A stretch of DNA of 64,000 nucleotides from an uncultured Alphaproteobacteria bacterium. Lineage in GTDB: Bacteria > Pseudomonadota > Alphaproteobacteria > RF32 > CAG-239. A program made the position numbers and the translations under genes. The notes beneath the pieces were generated by a model. That model saw only the letters and a program-made list of their open reading frames with translations. It ran no database searches and was not told the DNA's origin. Positions 53,112 to 59,735 of the stretch are shown in pieces. The stretch spans positions 1 through 64,000 of the forward strand of contig CALXRP010000005.1 of the NCBI GenBank assembly GCA_944390885.1. Direction: 5' to 3'. Position 1 is the stretch's first letter. The number at the start of each line of letters is the position of its first letter.

Positions 53112-53579
53112 ATGAATAAAAATTTCAAATATACGATTCTTTCATTTGTTAGTTTGTTGATATTTTCTACAGAAATATCCGCCCAAACAGCTCCCAGTTT
53201 CGATTGTGCTAAAGCAACCACCGAAATTGAAAAACTCATCTGCTCCGATGATGAATTGGCAAAAATCAACAAATGTGAAATTTATACTTTTCTCAATTGT
53301 AAGAAAATTAATAATCAAATTGATGACCTAACTTGTTCTGATGCGAAACTATTAAAACTTTATGAAAAGATGCAAAAAAAATATTTTGAACTTTGTAAAT
53401 CTTTATCAAATAAAGATGAACGAATCAAATTATACAAAGATCAAGTAGAATGGCTAGATAAACAAAAATCAGCCGATTATATGGGATTCGGAGCATATAA
53501 TCGACGAATTTTTTATTTAAAAGAAGCTTATCAAGAAAAAATAAATGACTTAGATAACTATAAAGCACCCAATAAGTAG
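53112..53579 (+). CDS. Exported LprI/DUF1311-like protein
   Basis: 155 residues from ATG 53112, with AGGAGATGAGG upstream. Signal peptide to about ISAQT. Mature SFDCAKATTEIEKLICSDDELAKIN is the DUF1311/LprI (lysozyme inhibitor-like) signature, repeated in part as CKKINNQIDDLTCSDAKLLKLYEKMQKKYFELCKSL, followed by KDQVEWLDKQKSADYM. Likely periplasmic or secreted, with paired disulfides. Sits directly behind the cassette B2 terminator. Confidence 0.82.
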   Translation: MNKNFKYTILSFVSLLIFSTEISAQTAPSFDCAKATTEIEKLICSDDELAKINKCEIYTFLNCKKINNQIDDLTCSDAKLLKLYEKMQKKYFELCKSLSNKDERIKLYKDQVEWLDKQKSADYMGFGAYNRRIFYLKEAYQEKINDLDNYKAPNK

Positions 53580-53671
53580 AAGACGAAGCTTATTATATAA
53601 TTATTTTTTACTATATGTGCAATCTCGCTGCCGGTTCTGATTTGATAAAGAAAGCCGTCTAGCCAACCAAG

Positions 53672-53709
53672 TTATCCGGTTATCAAGTTCTTTCTTGATA
53701 ACCGGATAA
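53672..53709. other. 16-bp perfect hairpin
   Basis: TTATCCGGTTATCAAG/CTTGATAACCGGATAA with loop TTCTTT. No T run on either side, so it may be a decayed terminator, a protein-binding site or an end of a mobile element. ACCGG repeats just after. The gap 53580-54163 holds this, repeat R1 and cassette C. Confidence 0.65.
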
Positions 53710-53748
53710 ACCGGAATATAAAAGGACGTGGTTAAAAGTAGTGTCAAC

Positions 53749-53961
53749 ACAAAAAATAAAGCAAAAATTTACACTTATTGATAAATAGTTTCCAGTATAA
53801 GAATAATCTGAAGTTTTATCCACAGGGGCAAAACGAGTACCACTAACGGTTTAAGGAGAAAACTAACAAAACATTAATAGAACAACAAAAATAAAAAATA
53901 ATTTTCTTGCATAATTAAAATTATAGAGTGAAACTAATTACAAAATTACTCTTAACGGGAG
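53749..53961 (+). repeat. Repeat R1, copy 1, with DnaA box
   Basis: 213 nt that match 61952-62163 at roughly 90% by eye. Includes TTATCCACA (53816-53824), the consensus DnaA box, and ends in the polypurine strand of cassette C. AT-rich; no gene. Confidence 0.85.
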
Positions 53962-54133
53962 AGGTTGGAATGAACTGTTATACGGAACGGCCAATTAACG
54001 GCTACCCCCATGGATTACCTCCGTCGGACATTGTTTCAGGTGTTTCGTTTGTTTCGGCTGCCTCTCAGATTTCAAATTATGTTTTCAAACATCAACAAAC
54101 CTTTGCCGCTCACCCGGCAAAGGTTTTGTTGTA
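53956..54133 (+). ncRNA. Hairpin-terminator cassette, copy C (leader of ankyrin gene)
   Basis: Outer stem GAGAGG (53959-53964) with CCTCTC (54061-54066); terminator AAACCTTTGCC/GGCAAAGGTTT (54097-54107, 54116-54126) followed by TGTTG. TCAACAAACCTTTGCC matches copies B2 and D. The ankyrin gene starts 38 nt later without room for a promoter. GGGAGAGGTTGGAATG opens a 56-codon frame (53970-54140) that runs through the terminator; its sequence does not match the frames in other copies, so coding is doubtful. Confidence 0.65.
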
Positions 54134-54163
54134 TAAATAAAAATTTTTAAACTTGGAGGAAAA

Positions 54164-55081
54164 ATGAAAAAAATAGCAGCTATATTTTTTCTTTTATTTG
54201 TAATATATGGAACAGCACAGGCTTTTTTTAAACAGGATGAACGAGCTCATGAAATCGTTGCCCTTGGAACTCCTGAAGAAGTAAAAAGTTTATTACAAAG
54301 CGGATATAATGTAAATAAAGTATACGAATGTAATACCTTATTAAATACCGCAATAAAAAGCGCTGCTTATGGAACCCATATGAAACTTCCTCCAGAATTT
54401 GCATTAGAGAAGATTAAAATTTTAGTAGAAGCAGGAGCTGATATAAATATTGTTCCTTGTCACGGTAAATCTATGTCAGCCTTAGATTGGGCTATAACGT
54501 TACCTACTATGGTTAAAAATATAGAACAAACCGCTAATACCATTTTTGATCAAATGATACATGAGGGCACTGGAGAATGTAATCTTCCAGGTGTTGTTTC
54601 AAAACCTTGCAAAAATATAACTGCTGAAGATAAGAAAAAAATGGAAACAGCTCTTCACTCCGCATACACAGTTATGGGAAAACTTTGGACGCCATATTTT
54701 ATGGAAATTATCAGATACTTAGTAGGACACGGGGCAAATATCAACGGTAATAATGCAAATGGAAGAAAAATAGCTCCTATTCACTTGGCTGCAACAAATT
54801 CTGACGAAATAACTCTTGAACCGTTAAAATATTTAATACAACAAGGAGTTGATATAAATATCCAAGATGCCAATGGAAATACCCCACTGTTTTATGCCTA
54901 TGGGGCTCAAAATGAAAAAGCAATTAGATTATTACAATTAGCCGGAGCAAATGAAAACATCAAAAACAAAAATGGTTCATTATATAATGAAATTACAGCA
55001 ACACATATACACACTATAGTTGATAAGAATGGAAATATAAAGATTCAAGATAAACTATATAAACCTCAAGATGAATTATAA
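54164..55081 (+). CDS. Exported ankyrin-repeat protein
   Basis: 305 residues, TTGGAGGAAAA before ATG. Signal peptide MKKIAAIFFLLFVIYGTAQAF. RAHEIVALGTPEEVKSLLQSGYNVNKVYECNTLLNTAIKSA, then about four ankyrin repeats: KIKILVEAGADINIVPCHGKSMSALDWAI, YLVGHGANINGNNANGRKIAPIHLAAT, YLIQQGVDINIQDANGNTPLFYAYGAQN, LLQLAGANENIKNKNG. Probably periplasmic or secreted; ankyrin proteins with signal peptides are frequent in host-associated bacteria. The gene at 63862 is a paralogue (shared EQAHEIV.NGTPDDVK start). Confidence 0.85.
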   Translation: MKKIAAIFFLLFVIYGTAQAFFKQDERAHEIVALGTPEEVKSLLQSGYNVNKVYECNTLLNTAIKSAAYGTHMKLPPEFALEKIKILVEAGADINIVPCHGKSMSALDWAITLPTMVKNIEQTANTIFDQMIHEGTGECNLPGVVSKPCKNITAEDKKKMETALHSAYTVMGKLWTPYFMEIIRYLVGHGANINGNNANGRKIAPIHLAATNSDEITLEPLKYLIQQGVDINIQDANGNTPLFYAYGAQNEKAIRLLQLAGANENIKNKNGSLYNEITATHIHTIVDKNGNIKIQDKLYKPQDEL

Positions 55082-55103
55082 CCTCAATTAAAGGAGATTT
55101 TTT

Positions 55104-55955
55104 ATGACAAATCTGACAAAAGATGATGTTAAAAATTCTTTAACCTCTATTTTACAAGCTCGTAATTTAGATCAAACACTAATAAATACATTACTATCGG
55201 ATAATTTTATAAATGGAGCATACGAATTACTTCAAAATGAACCAGAGAACGATGAATTTTTAATTTTTATCAGAAATTTCTCGGAACAGCAAAATCTAAC
55301 AACCATTTCAGATGCAAAAAGTAAAATACAAGAAGAGTTGGGAAAAAGCGGATATTTTTCGAATATTGTTCAATATGTGATTGATGCTTGGAAAGATATT
55401 AATTTTTCAAATACATATTCTTTAGTCAAAATGAATAATAATTTTTCAGAAAATATAAATACAGATGAAATTGAAAAAGCTATGGCCATAAGAGATGCTG
55501 TTGAAGGTTTATTTCGATACAAAGTTCCTAACCCTGTAAGAACTTTTTTTGGCGAATTATTATCATTACAAATAATATTAGAAACGGTTCAAGGTCATTT
55601 TGATAAATTTTATAAAATTGCTGAAAATTTTTATGATGATATGATGAAAATCGCACGAGGTATGCACGGTTCTTTTTCCACCGCCCATGAACAATCTTCA
55701 CCCTTGGTTTTAGACTTAGATGGTGATGGGGTGGAAACCAATGAAGAAAATTCCACAGTCCATTTTGACCACGATAATAATGGTTTTGCTGAAAGCACCG
55801 GCTGGGTTGGTAAAGATGATGGTTTACTGGTTCGGGATTTGAACAATAATGGACAGATTGATAATGGAACGGAGTTGTTTGGCAATAACTCCGTTCTTTC
55901 GTCTGGGGAGAAAGCTGTCAACGATAATTTTTATTCTGTTTTCTTCGCTGTATAG
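55104..55955 (+). CDS. Truncated RTX-type protein with FrpC-like calcium module
   Basis: 283 residues. N-terminal ~200 are helical and unrecognised, without signal peptide, as expected for a type I secretion substrate. Residues ~205-270 match the FrpA/FrpC-like module: [64 protein letters not shown], with Asp/Asn-rich calcium loops. Relatives continue for hundreds of residues with GGxGxDx repeats and a C-terminal secretion signal; here the frame ends shortly after, in [11 protein letters not shown]. Likely a decayed gene or a spare module. Confidence 0.75.
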   Translation: MTNLTKDDVKNSLTSILQARNLDQTLINTLLSDNFINGAYELLQNEPENDEFLIFIRNFSEQQNLTTISDAKSKIQEELGKSGYFSNIVQYVIDAWKDINFSNTYSLVKMNNNFSENINTDEIEKAMAIRDAVEGLFRYKVPNPVRTFFGELLSLQIILETVQGHFDKFYKIAENFYDDMMKIARGMHGSFSTAHEQSSPLVLDLDGDGVETNEENSTVHFDHDNNGFAESTGWVGKDDGLLVRDLNNNGQIDNGTELFGNNSVLSSGEKAVNDNFYSVFFAV

Positions 55956-56005
55956 CCTCTATTTATTTTTTTTAATATTTTATTATTCACAACCTCAAAT
56001 TTAAA

Positions 56006-56180
56006 TTGACTACACAAATAAAAAGATTAAACTTTCAGATATAAAATCTTATAGGAGAGAAATATGATTCTCATAAATCGAAGTCAGCAGTATTTAATCT
56101 TTATGATTGTATTTTCAAGCAATATTTCTCTCCTGCCTCTACATTAACAAGACCCTTGCCAGACAATGGCAAGGGTCTTG
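56006..56180 (+). ncRNA. Hairpin-terminator cassette, copy D (orphan)
   Basis: TTGACT (56006-56011), 16 nt, TAAACT; the preceding AACCTCAAAT is shared with copy A. A perfect 13-bp outer stem AGGAGAGAAATAT (56053-56065) with ATATTTCTCTCCT (56122-56134), then GCCTCTACATTAACAA and a 12-bp terminator stem AGACCCTTGCCA/TGGCAAGGGTCT (56150-56161, 56167-56178). Internal TCATAAA/TTTATGA hairpin. ATG 56064 opens a 27-codon frame ending in the 3' part. No plus-strand gene follows. Confidence 0.75.
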
Positions 56181-56255
56181 TTGTTTTCAATATATATATT
56201 TATTGCCCCCAATTTTGACGATGAGCCCAATAAATCGCCTTTTTCCGGATACACA

Positions 56256-56331
56256 AAAAGCTCCGGCGCTAAACCGGAGCTTTTAAGTGGTGGGTCGAAC
56301 GCACCCCTCAGACGAACATCTGCCAGACCAC
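56256..56331. other. Compound hairpin region of unknown nature
   Basis: AAAAGCTCCGG/CCGGAGCTTTT (56256-56266, 56274-56284) is directly followed by a second set of pairings: GGTGG.TC with GACCACC, and CAGA/TCTG. A GGGTCGAAC stretch looks like a tRNA T-loop but no tRNA can be folded. Could be a terminator for the AbiE pair (minus strand T run: TTTTGTGTATC weak) plus a small structured element. The rest of 56181-56476 shows no gene. Confidence 0.4.
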
Positions 56332-56476
56332 CGTTTCCAAGGCAGAATTTCTGCCACACTAACAGCAAATCCCACGCAATACAAACACCTTATCGCCTTT
56401 AAGCTGCTACAAAATTACCATTTTTTGATAAAAGTATCCCTGATAGATACCATCCAAACCAATATATGTGCAAAAT

Positions 56477-57352
56477 CTAGATACTTTTATTATCCGTTGC
56501 CCCCAAATTCTTAGTAATATCTACAAAAAATTCTTCGCTCCATAAATCCAATTTATTTGGATCTGCAATAAAAGGCAAAACATCTTGTTTGGCTTGCTCA
56601 TAATTAATCATCTCAAACCGCTCTCGAAGCATTTTATGAAGTTTTTCCAATGTTAGCGTTTCACTGTTTTTCCAAGCGCCGGAATCTTCCAGCCTTGCCT
56701 GCAAATGCGGCAGATTGACCTTTACCTGCCGTGAGAGATAAAATACATAATCGTATAAATCCCGCCCTTTGACCCGATTCCTCCATGAACGACAAATAAC
56801 CGCATGAATTTTTCCGGCAAATAAAGATGGCATGTCATAAAGCTTAACCTGATACGGCGACGGCAGTAGCCGGTATTTATTTTCAAATTGTGCAAAAGCC
56901 GGCGGATTGGTATCAACCTCAAACTTTATTTTTATAACTTCATCAGGATTGATGCCGATATTCTGGATATCATAGATATTTAAAATATGTTCTTTGGTAT
57001 TTCCTTTCAAAAAGGCCGATTTTATAGCTGACTCAACCGTTTTTTGCTTTTCTTCAATTGAAAATTTCAATCCCAGCGCCGCCAATTCGCTTTCCACACC
57101 GGAAAAATAGCGATTAAACTGAAAATCCGGATTAGGCATAACCAATGAAAAATCCAGATCTTCGGAAAACCGGTCAAGTCCGTAAAAAATACGCAACGCC
57201 GTACCGCCGTAAAAAGCCGCGTGCTTAAAAAATCCGGCCCGAGACAAACCGCACAAAGCCACTTCTTGCACGACCTCTTTCAGCGCATTTTTCTTTTCTT
57301 CAGTCGTATTTGTTTTGTAATTACCGAGCATCTGCTCCAAAACAGTCTGCAT
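56477..57352 (-). CDS. AbiEii/AbiGii-family nucleotidyltransferase toxin
   Basis: 291 residues. FYGGTALRIFYGLDRFSEDLDFSLVMPN is the nucleotidyltransferase signature (Gly-Gly...Arg-x-Ser-x-Asp-x-Asp); EVDTNPPAFAQFENKYRL, MPSLFAGKIHAVICRSWRNRVKGRDLYDYVFYL complete the AbiEii pattern. In the type IV toxin-antitoxin/phage-abortive AbiE systems this protein is the toxin. It starts on the last base of the upstream antitoxin-like gene. Confidence 0.9.
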   Translation of the reverse strand: MQTVLEQMLGNYKTNTTEEKKNALKEVVQEVALCGLSRAGFFKHAAFYGGTALRIFYGLDRFSEDLDFSLVMPNPDFQFNRYFSGVESELAALGLKFSIEEKQKTVESAIKSAFLKGNTKEHILNIYDIQNIGINPDEVIKIKFEVDTNPPAFAQFENKYRLLPSPYQVKLYDMPSLFAGKIHAVICRSWRNRVKGRDLYDYVFYLSRQVKVNLPHLQARLEDSGAWKNSETLTLEKLHKMLRERFEMINYEQAKQDVLPFIADPNKLDLWSEEFFVDITKNLGATDNKSI

Positions 57353-57939
57353 TATTTATTTCTCCTGATTAACTTGCCTAAAAGTTTGAGATTACTTGCA
57401 TGATATAACGGAGCCAGCTCATTTAAGCTATTCATATTGAGCCTCCAAAATTCCTGCTCATCAATTCGCAAATCATCAAATAAAAGAGCATGTAATTCGC
57501 TCAAATTTTTAGCCGGCGACAAAGAATAAAGCTTATCGCACAAAGCCTTTTCAGGAGTGGCAATTTGATAAGAATAGCCGTTCTCTTCATGTAGCACAAT
57601 TCCTAACGGGTAAACTTCAGACGGAATATCCCTATATGTAAAAACACCAAAGTGATTTTGATACTGCTTCGCTTTTCTTTTATTGAAAGTTGCCGAAGTA
57701 TAAGTCCGATAAACAGCCTCGGGAATGAGCGAATACACGGCCAATGCATAATCAAAAGATAAATACGATGGCCCAAAAATTCTGCCGGCCAGATATTTTC
57801 CAGGCGTATCTGCATCAGTTTCATAAAGTCCGCGAGCAACCTGTACAAGCCGTCCGTCTCTTACTTCCCGCCGGATTTTAGCTTTTATGTTGCTATAATC
57901 ATGAAACTTGAGCGTTAAATCATCAAACGAATATATCAT
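57352..57939 (-). CDS. AbiEi-like antitoxin (winged-helix regulator)
   Basis: 195 residues from ATG 57939; GGAGGAAAT directly upstream, so an N-terminal extension from farther upstream ATGs is rejected. IKAKIRREVRDGRLVQVARGLYETD is the winged-helix part, GPSYLSFDYALAVYSLIPEAVYRTYTSAT is the middle typical of AbiEi proteins, and IATPEKALCDKLYSL their DNA-binding/antitoxin C-terminal. Acts as autorepressor and antitoxin of the AbiEii toxin; one-base overlap with the toxin gene. Confidence 0.85.
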   Translation of the reverse strand: MIYSFDDLTLKFHDYSNIKAKIRREVRDGRLVQVARGLYETDADTPGKYLAGRIFGPSYLSFDYALAVYSLIPEAVYRTYTSATFNKRKAKQYQNHFGVFTYRDIPSEVYPLGIVLHEENGYSYQIATPEKALCDKLYSLSPAKNLSELHALLFDDLRIDEQEFWRLNMNSLNELAPLYHASNLKLLGKLIRRNK

Positions 57940-58228
57940 ATTTCCTCCAGATAGTTCTATAATATAGCACTTTTCGGAGAAAATCAAGAATTTTATATTA
58001 GCATTCCTGTTTTCTAACATATCCGTCATTCTTTTTTTAGTGTATCCTGATATCAATATTGCAGTTAATCCCTTAAACAACCGATGGGAACAATCAGAAT
58101 ACCATCCTTGCGTTTGTATGCATAATTCCCAACACCGGTTAGCACCATTTTAAATGAGGGCGCTTTCATTTTGAATGTATCAATATTAGAAGCCAATTTA
58201 TTAAGGGTTTCTAACGTACTTTCAATTT

Positions 58229-58318
58229 ATAGATTTGGCAAGTTTTTAATTATATGTTTGGCGAATTTTTATTTATGCGTTTGGCTGGTTTGGAATTATG
58301 TATTTAGCCATATCTCAT
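58229..58318. repeat. Four degenerate tandem repeats of about 23 bp
   Basis: Units of the form TATR.GTTTGGC.A.TTTT..T begin near 58229, 58251, 58274 and 58297, with the core TTTGGC in three units and TTTAGC in the fourth. They lie between hlyD and the AbiE promoter in a 389-nt gap (57940-58328) with no gene. They resemble iterons or tandem protein-binding sites. Confidence 0.6.
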
Positions 58319-58328
58319 ATGTCAACCC

Positions 58329-59729
58329 CTACCTCTCTTTCAAGCTCTCGTTAAGATATTTCATGACCGGAGAGAGGAGATATTCAATCACGCGGCGTTT
58401 GCCGGTTTTGATTTCGGCGGTCACGCTCATGCCTGGCTTGAGCTGAATAATCTGCCCGTCCGCTTTGATTTTATTATCCAAGAGCGTCAGCCGGGCGTTG
58501 AATACCAGCCCCAGCTTTTCGTCCTGTATCGCATCGCCTGAGATATTGCGGACTTTGCCTTTTATTGTACCGTATTTGGTAAACGGAAAACTGTCGATTT
58601 TAATTTCCACATCCTGCTCCGGCCGCACAAAGCCGATATCTTTGTTCAAAATCTGCACTTCCGCCTCAAGTTTATAGTCTTCCGGCACCAGGTTCATAAT
58701 CGGCTTGGCGGTTTCCACCACGCCGCCCTTGGTATGATAAACCAACTGCTGCACATAACCCGACAGTGGCGCCTTGACCACCGTCCGCTTTAAGGCCTCC
58801 TGATATTTAATCAGCTCCTGCTGATAAGATTCAAGCTGCTCGCGGTTTTCGGTCAATTCCTGCATCAGGTTCTTGTCAAACTCGGCCAGATACTGCCGTT
58901 TTTGCTTTTTCAGCGATTCAATATTTGCCTCGGTCTCCGCCATTTTCTTAACCTGCACATTACGCTGCTCCTGCAGATTGGTCAGTTCTTCCTCCTGCTC
59001 CAGAAAGGTCAGCCGCGCCAGAAGCTTCTTATCTACCAAAATCCGTTTTTTCTCAATCCGCTCCTCAACACTCGGCAGCAGTTTCTCAATCCGGTTCAGC
59101 TCGGCCTGAATGGTATCTTTTTCTTTCTCGGCCTTTACGATTTGCCCGTCCAAAACCTCAATCTGGGCTTTTTTCTCGGTCATCTGGCTTTTGAGCAGAT
59201 CCTTGTGCATTTTTATTAAGTATTCGTCAATCTCCGGATTATAGCTGAAATTCGCTTCCGGATTGTCGGTCAGCAGAGCTTTCAATCGGGCAACGGCAAT
59301 TTCCAGAGCCTCAATCTCGTTTTCCACCCGGCTGATGTTGGCCAGCACCTCGGTCTGATTAAATTTAATCAAATCCTGCCCTTCTTTCACATATTGCCCC
59401 TCTTGCACATAGATCTCTTCAATCTCACTGTCGGTCAGGGTCTGGATAGTCTTAATGTTTGAAGCCGGCATCAGCTTTCCGGCCGAAGTGGCGATAATAT
59501 CGATTTTACCCAGGATTGACCACAAAATCAGCACCGTAAACATCAGCATAATAACGTAGGTCAACAACCGCGCGGCATGAGACGGCGGCATCTCGGTCAC
59601 TTCCAGCACCGCCGGCAGAAACTCTTTTTCATGCTCGTTCATGCCTTTGATTTTGCTGTCTTTGGCGGCTTTCTCCTGCAAAAGCGCCAGCTTGGCAATC
59701 TCCCAATATCTTTTCAGTTGTTCCCACAT
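58329..59729 (-). CDS. Type I secretion membrane fusion protein (HlyD family)
   Basis: 466 residues. Cytosolic N-terminus, one transmembrane segment (TYVIMLMFTVLILWSIL, about 62-78), then a lipoyl-like half motif (SAGKLMPASNIKTIQTLTDSEIEEIYVQEGQYVKEGQDLIKF), a long periplasmic coiled coil (about 135-320) and the second half (VVKAPLSGYVQQLVYHTKGGVVETAKPIMNLVPEDYKLEAEVQILNKDIGFV). C-terminal QIIQLKPGMSVTAEIKTGKRRVIEYLLSPVMKYLNESLKER is typical. Bridges the ABC transporter and a TolC-like channel, which is not in the window. 6 nt after the ABC gene. Confidence 0.93.
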   Translation of the reverse strand: MWEQLKRYWEIAKLALLQEKAAKDSKIKGMNEHEKEFLPAVLEVTEMPPSHAARLLTYVIMLMFTVLILWSILGKIDIIATSAGKLMPASNIKTIQTLTDSEIEEIYVQEGQYVKEGQDLIKFNQTEVLANISRVENEIEALEIAVARLKALLTDNPEANFSYNPEIDEYLIKMHKDLLKSQMTEKKAQIEVLDGQIVKAEKEKDTIQAELNRIEKLLPSVEERIEKKRILVDKKLLARLTFLEQEEELTNLQEQRNVQVKKMAETEANIESLKKQKRQYLAEFDKNLMQELTENREQLESYQQELIKYQEALKRTVVKAPLSGYVQQLVYHTKGGVVETAKPIMNLVPEDYKLEAEVQILNKDIGFVRPEQDVEIKIDSFPFTKYGTIKGKVRNISGDAIQDEKLGLVFNARLTLLDNKIKADGQIIQLKPGMSVTAEIKTGKRRVIEYLLSPVMKYLNESLKER

Positions 59730-59735
59730 CGTCCG

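Noticed and set aside
53928-54140. 70-codon frame across cassette C
   Set aside because: It begins in repeat R1 and ends in the terminator hairpin; its translation is not shared with other cassette copies. Treated as part of the RNA element.
52797-56180. Integron attC sites or cassette array
   Set aside because: The recurring hairpins are regularly spaced before small genes, but the attC core sites (RYYYAAC/GTTRRRY) were not found in matching positions and no integrase is present.
56284-56331. tRNA gene suggested by GGGTCGAAC
   Set aside because: No acceptor, D or anticodon arms can be formed at the right spacing on either strand.
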